DNA of 64,000 bases from Devosia sp. SD17-2 (GTDB taxonomy: Bacteria; Pseudomonadota; Alphaproteobacteria; Rhizobiales; Devosiaceae): assembly GCF_029201565.1 (NCBI RefSeq), contig NZ_CP104002.1, positions 3,935,001-3,999,000 of the forward strand. The letters run 5' to 3'. The notes below the pieces were generated by a model. It saw nothing but the letters and a program-made list of their open reading frames with translations. It searched no databases and was not told the origin of the DNA. Positions within the stretch are counted from its first letter, which is position 1, and each line of letters begins with the position of its first letter. Below are positions 35,325 to 45,842 of the stretch, one piece after another. Made by a program: the position numbers and the translations under genes.

Positions 35325-35602
35325 GCGAACTCATCCTTCATTGGGGGCTGATGGCCGCCCAGATCATTATCGCCCTCGCCATGGGCTTTGCCGCCTATCG
35401 CATCGTCATCGGACCACGCGCGCAGGACCGCGTGCTGGCGCTCGACGCCTTTTACGTCGCCGCCATGCTGATGCTCATGCTGTTCGGCATCCGCGTCGGC
35501 ACGGCAATCTATTTCGAGGTGGCACTGGTCATCGGCATACTGGGCTTCGTCGGCACCGTGGCGCTGGCCAAATTCCTCATGCGCGGCGAGGTGATTGAAT
35601 AA
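35321..35602 (+). CDS. mrpF: Mrp antiporter subunit F
   Basis: A 93-aa protein with three membrane helices. The conserved stretch YRIVIGPRAQDRVLALDAFY at about 26-45 marks MrpF. GTG start overlapping mrpE by four bases and stop touching mrpG. Confidence 0.93.
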   Translation: MSELILHWGLMAAQIIIALAMGFAAYRIVIGPRAQDRVLALDAFYVAAMLMLMLFGIRVGTAIYFEVALVIGILGFVGTVALAKFLMRGEVIE

Positions 35603-35991
35603 TGGACGCTGCTGAAATCCCCGTCTGGGTCGCCATTATCGTCAGCGCATTCTCGATTATCGGGGCGCTTCTTACCCTGCTCGGCTGCGTCGGCCTTGCG
35701 CGCTTCCAGGATTTTTACGCACGCATCCACGCGCCGACCCTCGGGACCAGCTTCGGCACGATCTTCATCGTCATGGCGTCGATGCTGTATTTCTTCGTCT
35801 CGGGCCAGCGCCCGGCCGTGCACGAACTGCTGATCCTCGCCTTCGTGCTGGTAACGACGCCGGTGACGCTGATGCTGCTGGCGCGCGCTGCGCTCTATCG
35901 CGACCGCGCCGAGGCCAATGGCAATGTTCCGGACCCGGTGGGGCAGGACATTGTAGTCGAGCCGGAAACGACCCCGGCTCAGCCCTCCTGA
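35602..35991 (+). CDS. mrpG: Mrp antiporter subunit G
   Basis: A 129-aa protein with three membrane helices; LLGCVGLARFQDFYARIHAP at about 28-48 is the MrpG signature. Its ATG shares one base with the mrpF stop. Last gene of the antiporter operon, converging on the ABC-F gene, with a hairpin between. Confidence 0.94.
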   Translation: MDAAEIPVWVAIIVSAFSIIGALLTLLGCVGLARFQDFYARIHAPTLGTSFGTIFIVMASMLYFFVSGQRPAVHELLILAFVLVTTPVTLMLLARAALYRDRAEANGNVPDPVGQDIVVEPETTPAQPS

Positions 35992-36001
35992 CAAACGACT
36001 A

Positions 36002-36031
36002 TGGGCGGCTCGCTCTCGCGTGAACCGCCCA
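36002..36031. terminator. Bidirectional hairpin between mrpG and the ABC-F gene
   Basis: TGGGCGG (36002-36008) pairs with CCGCCCA (36025-36031), the inner loop adding a few weaker pairs. It lies in the 51-base gap between convergent genes; no strong T-run on either side. Confidence 0.5.
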
Positions 36032-36042
36032 GCTTGGTCTGA

Positions 36043-37854
<1,812 letters not shown>

Positions 37855-37929
37855 GGTCAATCCGGAATGTTGTGCGGGATAGAGCACAGCCCAACCAGCA
37901 GATCAATGTTTGGAGGGGATATGAAAAGG

Positions 37930-37958
37930 CCGGTCAGGACGTTGAGGATCCTGACCGG
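37930..37958 (-). terminator. Terminator candidate downstream of rirA
   Basis: CCGGTCAGGA and TCCTGACCGG form a perfect 10-bp stem with a 9-base loop. On the minus strand it is followed by CCTTTTC, so it would end the rirA transcript before the ABC-F gene. Confidence 0.65.
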
Positions 37959-38064
37959 ACGGTAGCAGCAAGCCCCCGTCCAATATCTGGCGCTGCGCTC
38001 CACAGGCCCCAGGGGGCGCTGCGCCATGTCCATAATCAAGCACGCTTAAACTTGACAATCAAAT

Positions 38065-38535
38065 TCATATTTCAGCAAGCTGCGTCTCTGCGGGTGCTGG
38101 AACATCGAGATCGTAAAGGCCCAGACGCTCGCGAATGGAGCGTTTCTTGCTCGCGAGATCGGCGATGGTGTAGCCGGCGAGGACGTCAAAAAACGCGCCG
38201 AGCGCTTCGCGCAGTGCCGAATTGAGGTCGCATTCCCCGATCAGCGGGCAATCTGCGCCCTCCTCGAAGCATTCGGCGAGGGCGAAACTCTCTTCCGTCA
38301 GCCGAATTGTGTCGAGCAGGGTGATCTGGTCGGCAGGCTTGCCGAGGCGAATGCCGCCGTGGCGGCCGCGTACGGTCTGCAGAAGCCCGTTCTCCACCAG
38401 TGGTTTGATCAGTTTGAACAGGAAAAGCTCAGAAATTGCGTAAGCCTTCGCAATCTCTGCAACCCGACTGAGTTGCGGCTCGTTTACCGCACAATACACC
38501 AAAGTGCGGATGGCATAATTTGATTGACGAGTCAT
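38065..38535 (-). CDS. rirA: Rrf2-family iron-responsive regulator RirA
   Basis: A 156-aa regulator starting MTRQSNYAIRTLVYCAVN, with the winged helix-turn-helix in the first 80 residues (IAKAYAISELFLFKLIKPLVENG) and the RGRHGGIRLGKP wing. Three cysteines spaced C-x6-C-x5-C (ECFEEGADCPLIGECDL) should hold an iron-sulfur cluster. This pattern distinguishes RirA, the rhizobial iron regulator that represses uptake genes in iron-replete cells. IscR and NsrR differ around the cysteines. No iron-uptake genes lie in the window, so it acts in trans. Confidence 0.91.
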   Translation of the reverse strand: MTRQSNYAIRTLVYCAVNEPQLSRVAEIAKAYAISELFLFKLIKPLVENGLLQTVRGRHGGIRLGKPADQITLLDTIRLTEESFALAECFEEGADCPLIGECDLNSALREALGAFFDVLAGYTIADLASKKRSIRERLGLYDLDVPAPAETQLAEI

Positions 38536-38709
38536 TCTCACGGGCGGGCATTCCCTTGCAGTGCGCAGCCAGTCCCGGCCACGGGTCGGGCACACCTTAT
38601 AACCGTTCTAAAAAATGTCAACTAATCCTGAACGAATGGATCAGGTTTGGACCGAGCTAGACAGCCATTTAACTTCGGCATATGAATTTATTCGTACAGG
38701 AGAACGCAG

Positions 38710-39054
38710 GTGGCAAAGACAGTCACGCGCGCCATGCTCAGCGAGGCTGTTGCCGAGGCGACAGGTTTTGCTCGGACCGACGTGGGCCAGATCAGCGATC
38801 GCATGATAGAACTCATCGGTAAGGCGCTCATGGAGGGCGAAACGGTCAAGCTGACCGGTTTCGGTTCGCTCCAGATCCGATCACGCGCCGAGCGCGTCGG
38901 TCGCAATCCACGGACCGGCACGCAGCACCGAATCACACCCCGTCATACGGTGATGTTCACGCCGAGCGGACGTCTGCGCGAAGCGCTGGACGCGTTGGTG
39001 GATGGTGGCGGTTCTGCACCCAAGAAGAAGCAGTCCAACGGGGATGCACGCTGA
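38710..39054 (+). CDS. Divergent IHF-alpha/HU-family DNA-binding protein
   Basis: A 114-aa nucleoid-protein relative starting at a GTG with AGGAG upstream. The N-terminus TVTRAMLSEAVAEATGF resembles IHF alpha. The DNA-bending arm RVGRNPRTGTQHRITP (about 64-79) keeps the intercalating proline in RNPRTG. It differs from standard alphaproteobacterial IhfA by a poorly conserved core and an extra C-terminal tail of about 15 residues, glycine and lysine rich. It is probably a paralogue rather than the main ihfA. Divergent from rirA with 174 bases between. Confidence 0.85.
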   Translation: MAKTVTRAMLSEAVAEATGFARTDVGQISDRMIELIGKALMEGETVKLTGFGSLQIRSRAERVGRNPRTGTQHRITPRHTVMFTPSGRLREALDALVDGGGSAPKKKQSNGDAR

Positions 39055-39071
39055 CCTGAGGGCGGCTCTCT

Positions 39072-39126
39072 AGCCGAGCGCGCCTCAGCGGGCCGAGCGA
39101 AGCTCAGCGGCCGAGCAAAGCTCAGC
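39072..39126. repeat. Tandem 18-base repeat at the 3' ends of the IHF-like and ROK genes
   Basis: Units at 39091-39108 and 39109-39126 are 17/18 identical (GGCCGAGCGAAGCTCAGC) and a poorer copy precedes them from 39072. Each unit contains a small GAGC/GCTC hairpin. The array covers the convergent gene ends and includes the ROK stop codon, so it may be a termination element or replication-slippage scar. Confidence 0.6.
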
Positions 39127-40342
39127 GAGGGCGATCCATGAGGTGCACGCCGGAGAAATAGCGCCGATAGAGCGGCAGTTCTGCCGCCCCAATTGCCGGA
39201 GCAAGCCGCCCCAGCTGGCCCTGCTGGACTTTTGGCGTCGGCGCACCGTCGCGCTGCAAAAGGTCCAGTTCATGGCGCAGGCGCTGCACAAGGCGTTCCG
39301 AGACCGCGGAAAGCGTTGAGTCAAGCACAACCAGCCGCGCATCAACCACGCGCAAGGTATTGAAGACCACAAGGGCCAGCGCACGCGCGGCGTCGTCCAA
39401 CCACGCTTCGACCTCGCCCTTCATGGCATCGAGATCCCAGCTATCAGCCTGGGCAAGATCAACGGCGAAGCCGGCAGCCTTGAGCCGCTTCTCCAGCGCG
39501 GTCAGCGAAGCGATGGCATGGCCCGTGCGGGGATCACCGCTGTCGACCTGCACCAGCATGGCGGCGAGATCGGCCGAATTGCTGGTCGGCCCGTCCCAGA
39601 GGTGCCCATCGCCGAAGATACCGGCGGCCACATAGGTTGATACCAGCAGATAGATGAAACTGCCCGGGCGCGGCGGGGCGAGGGCAATCAGTTCACTCCA
39701 GCAGCCGGCATTTCCATCCTTGTAGACCGAAACCGGCAGGCGGAGACGGCGCTCAAACTCTGCGCCCGGATCAATCTCGCTCCAGAGCGCCACGAGGTCG
39801 GCACTGACCCCACTTCGCTCGAGCCCCTCGGACATGCGCCCGGGAACGGCAACCCCCACATCGAGCAGGCGTGCAAGGTGTTCGGCCGGCAATTGCGCCA
39901 TCAGATCATGGGCTCGGCCTGCGAGGTCATCGAAAATCGTTCTCGGATCGGGGAATGCGTATTCCACGCGATACTGGGCGGCGACCTCGGCGTGGAAATT
40001 GATGATCACCACATCGGCGTGACGCCGGCCGATCTCGATCCCCATCGAGAAGCCGCCGTCGGCACGCAGATAGATGGGCAGGGCCGGCTGTCCGCGCCGC
40101 CCGCGCAAGGCTTCCCCGCGCATGATCAGCCCGTCGCTCTCCAGCGCCGAGAGGATTGCCGACACGGTCTGGGGCGCGAGCCCCGACATGCGTGAAATCT
40201 CGGCATTCGACAAGCCGGGGTTAAAGCCGACGATGTTAAGCACCACACCGACATTGGCCTGGCGGAGGCCGTTGTGCTGCAGGCCCCTCGCCTTCAGCTG
40301 AAAGACGTCGACGGACGCGTCGGCGGTATAATCATCACTCAT
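39122..40342 (-). CDS. ROK-family transcriptional regulator
   Basis: A 406-aa regulator from the ATG at 40342. The N-terminal winged helix-turn-helix is at about 25-80 (LSNAEISRMSGLAPQTVSAIL), followed by a sugar-kinase-like ROK domain from about 95. The usual kinase phosphate motif is altered (GFSMGIEIGRRHADVV) and the ROK zinc motif CxCGxxGC is absent, so it is a sensor, not a kinase. It lies upstream of nothing but shares orientation with the alpha-mannosidase; glycan-derived sugar sensing is plausible. Its target is unknown. Confidence 0.87.
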   Translation of the reverse strand: MSDDYTADASVDVFQLKARGLQHNGLRQANVGVVLNIVGFNPGLSNAEISRMSGLAPQTVSAILSALESDGLIMRGEALRGRRGQPALPIYLRADGGFSMGIEIGRRHADVVIINFHAEVAAQYRVEYAFPDPRTIFDDLAGRAHDLMAQLPAEHLARLLDVGVAVPGRMSEGLERSGVSADLVALWSEIDPGAEFERRLRLPVSVYKDGNAGCWSELIALAPPRPGSFIYLLVSTYVAAGIFGDGHLWDGPTSNSADLAAMLVQVDSGDPRTGHAIASLTALEKRLKAAGFAVDLAQADSWDLDAMKGEVEAWLDDAARALALVVFNTLRVVDARLVVLDSTLSAVSERLVQRLRHELDLLQRDGAPTPKVQQGQLGRLAPAIGAAELPLYRRYFSGVHLMDRPR

Positions 40343-40490
40343 GGTCATGCCCCAAACCCCCGCGGCCTTAGCCACAAGGGCATCCCCCTGGCACGACACA
40401 GCTAGAGTGACGCGCCCCCAAGGCTACCCAAGTAGCATCATGGCTGAGCAGCAACATGCGACAGAGTTACTCACCGCCTCATACTTTAGA

Positions 40491-43400
40491 CTAGAGATAA
40501 AGGCAGATGGTGATGATCTCGAAGGGCCGCAGGGTTAGTCTGATCCCGTTGCCATCTACCTCCAGAGGGGCGATGTCTTCTTCCATCAGGTTGACGATGC
40601 GCGCCGACTTTATCTTCGGCCCGAGGCTGAGGCGGACGTCAGCCCGAATGTTGGCGTGCTCGAAGAGGCGCAGCACAATGGACGTGCCGTCTTCTGCCTT
40701 CTTGACGGTCTCGATAGTGACATTGTCAGCATCGACTTGGGCAAAGCTGAACCGGGAGAGCTCCGCGACCGTATCGGCGGGCCGGCGGGAGCCGATGACG
40801 GCGACGGGATTATTGAAGCGCTCGGCGGCGCGGTGCACCTGGGCGAGATCGGCGACGCCGTCATGGACGAAGAGACCATAGCGCAGGCGGTGTTCGCCAA
40901 GATCGGCATCAGGCGCGGGGAAGCTCGAGCCGCGCACCAGTGAGAGGCGCACGGTCTGCTCGTGGCAATCATAGCCATATTTGCAGTCGTTGATCAGCGC
41001 CACGCCGAAATCGGCCTCGCTGATATCGACCCAGCGCTGCATCGAGGCTTCGAACCGCGCCTTGTCCCAGCTGGTGTTGCGATGGGTGGGACGGCGGACA
41101 TGGCCAAACTGGATTTCCGAGCGGATCTCGGAGGTGTTGAGATCGAAGGGGAAGACCGCCTTGATCACCTGCGCCCGCTCCTGCCAGTCGATGAAGGTGT
41201 CGAATTCGAGCTGGCGCTCTCCAGCAGAAAGAGAGATCACCTGCACGATGCGGGAGGCCTGATAGCGCCGCTCGATGCGGATGGCGGCGCGGTGCGGGCC
41301 GGTTTCGACCACCGCGATCTCTGTGGGGGCATCGGCCAGCGGCCAGAATTGCTCCTCGAAATAGCGGTCGATGTCCCAGGCGTCCCATTCCATCGGCTTG
41401 TCTTCATAGGCGATGAGGCGGTTGGCACGCGCGCCGGCGGGCAGCAGCTCACGGTCGCGGGTCTTGTCGCGGATAGAGGTGATCTCGCCAGCCCTGTCGA
41501 ACTCCACCCGCAGCAGGGCGTTCTCGAGGTGCTTTTTGGAGACCGAGACCGCGCTTTCCGGCGTCGTGGTCTGGGTGACGATCTGGGCGCCCGCCCAGCC
41601 GAGGGAAGGAAGGGTGCCGGCCGGCGCGACATGATCGCCCGAACCGTCGGCACGGACAATTTTCTGGATGGGCTGGGCGCCGGCAGCGGTCGCAAGGGCA
41701 AGGCCCTCTCCCAGATCCGGGGCATCGAGATGGACAAGGTCGGTGCGGTTCTGGCTGGTGAAGTTGACGAGCCGCAATGCGTTGCGGTCGGCGCCGGTCG
41801 CCGCCTGCGCGGCGCCATGCCAGGGCCCATTTTCCGAGGCGAGGGTGGAAAAGATCCTCTCGTAATCGGCATCGCTGTCGACATAGACCTCAGGAATGGA
41901 GGTGCCGGGCAGGATGTCGTGGAACTGGTTGATGAGCAGCAGGTCCCAGAATTCAGCGAGGATCTCGCTGGGATAGGCCATGCCGGTCTCCACCAGCGCC
42001 AGGGATCCCAGAAATTCGAGCTCGCGCAGCAGGCGCTCCGCCTTGCGGTTGTTGGCCTTGTTCTTGGCGACGGAGGTCAGCGTGCCGCGGTGATACTGGA
42101 GGTAGAGCTCGCCGTTCCAGGTCGGGAATTTGCCGGGATTGGCGTCCATGCGTTTTCCCAGGCGATCGAGATAGGGGACGATGCCTTCGAGCTTGACCCT
42201 TGGTGCGCCGGGGATGCCGCGCTCGAGGCGGATGCCGCGCTCGATCATGGCGCGGGTGGGGCCGCCACCGCCGTCGCCATAGCCATAGGACATGACCACT
42301 TCACTGTTGGCGGCCTTGGGCTCGTAGCGCTTCCAGGCACCCATGGTCTCGGAGACGGAGAGATCGCCATTGTAAGTGGTGTAGACGGCGTCGCTCTCAT
42401 AGCGTTGGGCGGTGATGAGCTGGGCCTTGGTCACCGTGCCGTCGATGCCGCGCCAGAAGAAGCTGTCGTAGGGATGGCGGTCGGTGTCGTTCCACGAGAG
42501 CTTTGAGGTGACGAAATATTTGAGGCCCGATTTCTCCATGATCTGGGGGAGATTGGCCGAGTAGCCGAAGGTGTCGGGCAGCCAGACGGTTTTTGGCGTG
42601 ACGCCGAAATTCTCCTGATGGAAACGCCGGCCGCGCATGATCTGGCGCACGAGGCTTTCGCCCGAGGAGATGTTGACGTCGGGCTCGACCCACATCGCCC
42701 CTTCGATCTCGAACTGGCCGGATTTGACCCGTTTGAGCATGCCCTCCCAGATTTCCGGATAGTCGCGCTTCAGGAAATCGAACAGCACCGACTGGTTATA
42801 CATGAAGACATATTCGGGATATTCCTCCATCAGCTTAAGCACGGTGGCAAAACTGCGGGCGGTCTTGTCGCGCGTGTGCATCACGCGCCAGAGCCAGCCG
42901 ACATCAAGATGGGTCGAGCCCACCGCGCTGACCTGTGGCTGCACCTCGGTATCCTTGAGCCCATAGATCTCGGCAGCGATCTTTTCGGCGGCAGGCAGTG
43001 ATCTGGCGAAGGCTTCTGTGTGGCCGTCCCGGCGATCGAGAGCGCGCAGGGCGCGCTCGACGACATTGAGGATGGCGTGGCGGCGCGGATCGTTCTGGGG
43101 GAGCCGCATGGCGACCTCCACCGGGGTCTGCAGGTCGTAATAGAGTTTTTCAGCGCGCTCATTGCGGACGAAGAAATCCACCTCGAACCCGACCAGCGGA
43201 CGATCAAAGAAGGTGAAGGCATTGACGAGCAGGACATGCTTGCTGCCGGGGCGGGCGTTGCGCTCGATGACGAGCTCCGTGTGATTGCCGTCGAGCGCCT
43301 GGGCAATGGCGCCGTCGAGATAGGCAAGGCACTGCGGATCGGTCGAGCCCGGGCGATCCTGCCACTGGCTGGTGAAACGGGCGACGAAGACCTGCCACTT

Positions 43401-43685
43401 GGCTTCCTTGGGTACGGTGATCTCGGCGGCGAACCAGCTGTGTTCCTGATGCTTGGCCCAGACGGTATGCGAGCCGAACTTTTCCCACTGGCGCCAATCG
43501 GCCTTGAGGGCGTCGGCCGCCGAATAGCCATCGGCGCGCTGGATATGCCACTGAAACGGTACGTCCGCGATCGGCGTGCGGGTCTTCTGTTCGAGATCGG
43601 CGCAGAGCCTGAGCAGCTTGCCTTCCATCTTGAGATCGTCGTCGATCAGGCCGAGCTTGGTCGAGAGCGGATTGGCATAGGTCAT
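40491..43685 (-). CDS. Alpha-mannosidase, glycoside hydrolase family 38
   Basis: A 1064-aa enzyme starting at the ATG at 43685 with GGGGA upstream. The N-terminal segment of about 240 residues is the non-catalytic region of bacterial/yeast-type enzymes. The GH38 domain holds zinc ligands H259 and D261 in GSTHLDVGWLW, and the nucleophile D371 in WLPDTFGYSANLP. A helical middle and beta-rich C-terminal domains follow. No signal peptide, so it acts in the cytosol on imported mannosides or oligosaccharides, releasing alpha-linked mannose. Divergent from the LacI regulator, with a palindrome before it. Confidence 0.94.
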   Translation of the reverse strand: MTYANPLSTKLGLIDDDLKMEGKLLRLCADLEQKTRTPIADVPFQWHIQRADGYSAADALKADWRQWEKFGSHTVWAKHQEHSWFAAEITVPKEAKWQVFVARFTSQWQDRPGSTDPQCLAYLDGAIAQALDGNHTELVIERNARPGSKHVLLVNAFTFFDRPLVGFEVDFFVRNERAEKLYYDLQTPVEVAMRLPQNDPRRHAILNVVERALRALDRRDGHTEAFARSLPAAEKIAAEIYGLKDTEVQPQVSAVGSTHLDVGWLWRVMHTRDKTARSFATVLKLMEEYPEYVFMYNQSVLFDFLKRDYPEIWEGMLKRVKSGQFEIEGAMWVEPDVNISSGESLVRQIMRGRRFHQENFGVTPKTVWLPDTFGYSANLPQIMEKSGLKYFVTSKLSWNDTDRHPYDSFFWRGIDGTVTKAQLITAQRYESDAVYTTYNGDLSVSETMGAWKRYEPKAANSEVVMSYGYGDGGGGPTRAMIERGIRLERGIPGAPRVKLEGIVPYLDRLGKRMDANPGKFPTWNGELYLQYHRGTLTSVAKNKANNRKAERLLRELEFLGSLALVETGMAYPSEILAEFWDLLLINQFHDILPGTSIPEVYVDSDADYERIFSTLASENGPWHGAAQAATGADRNALRLVNFTSQNRTDLVHLDAPDLGEGLALATAAGAQPIQKIVRADGSGDHVAPAGTLPSLGWAGAQIVTQTTTPESAVSVSKKHLENALLRVEFDRAGEITSIRDKTRDRELLPAGARANRLIAYEDKPMEWDAWDIDRYFEEQFWPLADAPTEIAVVETGPHRAAIRIERRYQASRIVQVISLSAGERQLEFDTFIDWQERAQVIKAVFPFDLNTSEIRSEIQFGHVRRPTHRNTSWDKARFEASMQRWVDISEADFGVALINDCKYGYDCHEQTVRLSLVRGSSFPAPDADLGEHRLRYGLFVHDGVADLAQVHRAAERFNNPVAVIGSRRPADTVAELSRFSFAQVDADNVTIETVKKAEDGTSIVLRLFEHANIRADVRLSLGPKIKSARIVNLMEEDIAPLEVDGNGIRLTLRPFEIITICLYL

Positions 43686-43728
43686 GGCGCGATCCCCGGA
43701 TGGCAGCGCCGGCAGGTAATCACGAAAA

Positions 43729-43740
43729 TGCAACGTTGCA
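43729..43740. promoter_or_regulatory. LacI-type operator before the alpha-mannosidase
   Basis: TGCAACGTTGCA is a perfect 12-base palindrome with the central CG usual for LacI/GalR-family operators. It lies 44 bases before the alpha-mannosidase start and 79 bases before the divergent LacI gene. Confidence 0.75.
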
Positions 43741-43818
43741 AAGACAGGAGTTTACGGCACCCTGACGCATAGGCAGTCTGCGCGAAAACGCCTAGAATGG
43801 TGGAATGGAGGTTTTGCC

Positions 43819-44847
43819 ATGGGTTTAGACGAGCCTTCCCGATCCCGGCCCAGTGAGCGCGTGACGCTCAAGACCATCGCCGTGATGACGGGGCTGAGCC
43901 TCTCGACGGTGTCGCTGTCGCTGCGGGGCGGCACGACGCTCAAGCAGGAAACGCGCGACAAGGTCAGAGCGGCCGCCAAGGCGCTCGGCTATGTGCCCGA
44001 CCGCGCAGGAGTGCGTCTGCGCACCGGCAAGACCAATGTGCTGACGCTGGTGCTCGATGGGGCCGAGGATTCCATCGACTTTGCCCGCCAGATGATCCAG
44101 GGCATCGGCCAGGCGATTGCGGGAACACGCTACCACCTCAATGTCGCCCCGGAATTTTCCAACAGCCAGTCGACCGACACGATCCGCTATATTCTCGACA
44201 GCCGGGCGGCGGACGGGGTGATCATCACTCATACCGCGCCGGACGATGCGCGGGTGGCCATGATGATGGACGCGGGGTTTCCCTTCGTCAGCCATGGCCG
44301 GACAGAATTCACCACGACGCACGCCTTTCACGATTTTCACGCAGAGGCTTTTGCGCGCCTTGCAGTCGAGCGCCTCGCGGCGAAGGGCTGCAGGAAGGTG
44401 ATGCTGATCATCGGGGATGACCGGACCACCAATTTCCGCAATCTCACGACGGCGTTCGAGGCGGCGGCAGCAGCGGCAGGGCTCGAGCCCGAGGTGCGCA
44501 ACAATGGCGTCTCGCGGCTTGATCCCTCCGGCATGCGGGCGCTGGGTCTGGAGCTGGCGGCAGACGGGCAGCGGCCCGACGGCATTGTCTGCGACAGCGA
44601 GATGCGCGCCATTGCGCTCGTCGGCGGGCTGCTGGAGGGCGGACTGCGTCCGGGCGAGGATATCGGGCTCGTCTACAAGCAGACGTCAGGCATCTTGCCG
44701 ACGCTGTTCCCGCGGGTCGACAGCATCCAGGAGGACGTATTTGCCGCCGGGGCCGAGCTGACGCGGCTGTTGCTGAAGCGGATCGAGGGGGAGCCGGTGG
44801 AGAGCCTGCAAACGCTCGCCGAGCCCGTGGTGCACTGGCGGAGCTGA
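43819..44847 (+). CDS. LacI-family transcriptional regulator
   Basis: A 342-aa regulator. The LacI helix-turn-helix and hinge occupy about residues 16-65 (TLKTIAVMTGLSLSTVSLSLRGG, then ALGYVPDRAGVRLRTGKTN). A periplasmic-binding-like sensor domain follows to about 335. Divergent from the mannosidase, so it probably represses that gene through TGCAACGTTGCA and responds to mannose or a mannoside. In-frame end is followed by a terminator. Confidence 0.92.
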   Translation: MGLDEPSRSRPSERVTLKTIAVMTGLSLSTVSLSLRGGTTLKQETRDKVRAAAKALGYVPDRAGVRLRTGKTNVLTLVLDGAEDSIDFARQMIQGIGQAIAGTRYHLNVAPEFSNSQSTDTIRYILDSRAADGVIITHTAPDDARVAMMMDAGFPFVSHGRTEFTTTHAFHDFHAEAFARLAVERLAAKGCRKVMLIIGDDRTTNFRNLTTAFEAAAAAAGLEPEVRNNGVSRLDPSGMRALGLELAADGQRPDGIVCDSEMRAIALVGGLLEGGLRPGEDIGLVYKQTSGILPTLFPRVDSIQEDVFAAGAELTRLLLKRIEGEPVESLQTLAEPVVHWRS

Positions 44848-44856
44848 CAAAACAAA

Positions 44857-44881
44857 ACGCCCCCGCAGCATGCGAGGGCGT
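44857..44881 (-). terminator. Rho-independent terminator of the aldo/keto reductase operon
   Basis: ACGCCCCCGCA and TGCGAGGGCGT form an 11-base stem with one C-A mismatch and a 3-base loop. On the minus strand it is followed by TTTTGTTTTG, giving a normal terminator 22 bases after the 44904 stop. It also sits just after the LacI gene and may act both ways. Confidence 0.8.
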
Positions 44882-44903
44882 CCATTCGGCTGGTTCGCGC
44901 TGG

Positions 44904-45842
44904 TTACGCGCCGGCAGCGGTCAGGCGAGCAATGGCATCCTCGGATAGCTCCAGTCGGACACCCTTGGCGAGGCTCTTCACCTGCTCGATCGAGGTCGCC
45001 GAGGCGATCGGGGCGCTGACGCCGGGCTGGGCGACGAGCCAGGCCAGGGCGATCTCGGCAAGCGTCGCGCCGGTTTCGGCCGCAACTTCATCCATGGCCG
45101 CAAGGATCCGGAAGCCCTTGTCGTTGAGGAAACGATCCATCTTGAGGCCCCGGATGCGCCCTTCCTTGTCTTCGGCCGAGCGGTATTTGCCGGTGAGGAA
45201 ACCGGCCGCGAGGCTGTAATAGACGATGGCGCCGACGTCGTGTTCGAGGAGGAACGGACGCAGGGCGTCAAAGTCCTCGCGCTCATAGAGATTGTAGAGA
45301 GGCTGGACCACTTCATAGCGCGGCAGCGACTTGACGATCGAGGTCTCGATGGCCTCTTCCATCTGGGCGCGATTGTAGTTCGACGCGCCGATGGTGCGCA
45401 CCTTGCCGGCGCGGATCAGCGTGTCATAGGCGCTCAGGGTTTCCTCGATCTCGGTGGTGGGATCGGGCCAGTGGCTGAAGTAGATGTCGAGGTAGTCGGT
45501 CTGGAGGCGCTTGAGCGAGGCTTCAACGCTCTGCTTGATGCCTTCATGGCTGAGGCCGCGCGCCGGCTTGCCCGAATTGACCTTGGTGATGAGGTGAACC
45601 TTGTCGCGATTTCCGCGCGCCTTCATCCAGTTGCCGATGATGGTTTCGCTCATGCCGGGCGGGTTGCCCTCGACCCAGTTGGGATATCCCTCGGCCGTGT
45701 CCACCGCGGTAAAGCCTTCGTCGAGGAAAGCGTCGAGGATCTCGAAGCTTTTCTTTTCGTCCGCGGTCCAGCCAAAGACATTGCCGCCCAAAACCAGGGG
45801 TTCGATGACGATTTCACTGCGTCCAAGGGGGCGACGATTCAT
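44904..45842 (-). CDS. Aldo/keto reductase (YdjG/Tas-like)
   Basis: A 312-aa aldo/keto reductase with complete catalytic residues D48, Y53, K87 and H124 (VDTAEGYPNW, LITKVNS, YFSHWPDP). The C-terminal cofactor stretch is around SAPIASATSIEQVKSLA. Last gene of a minus-strand operon with MocA-type, VOC and secreted proteins; its start overlaps the preceding stop by four bases (45839-45842). NADPH-dependent carbonyl reduction is expected; the substrate is unknown. Confidence 0.88.
   Translation of the reverse strand: MNRRPLGRSEIVIEPLVLGGNVFGWTADEKKSFEILDAFLDEGFTAVDTAEGYPNWVEGNPPGMSETIIGNWMKARGNRDKVHLITKVNSGKPARGLSHEGIKQSVEASLKRLQTDYLDIYFSHWPDPTTEIEETLSAYDTLIRAGKVRTIGASNYNRAQMEEAIETSIVKSLPRYEVVQPLYNLYEREDFDALRPFLLEHDVGAIVYYSLAAGFLTGKYRSAEDKEGRIRGLKMDRFLNDKGFRILAAMDEVAAETGATLAEIALAWLVAQPGVSAPIASATSIEQVKSLAKGVRLELSEDAIARLTAAGA

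Noticed and set aside
39122..40342. ROK protein as an active sugar kinase
   Set aside because: It has an N-terminal DNA-binding domain, an altered phosphate motif and no CxCGxxGC zinc site, so it reads as a regulator.
40962..42506. Plus-strand open frame (514 codons) opposite the alpha-mannosidase
   Set aside because: Antisense shadow without domains; the GH38 active-site motifs are on the other strand.
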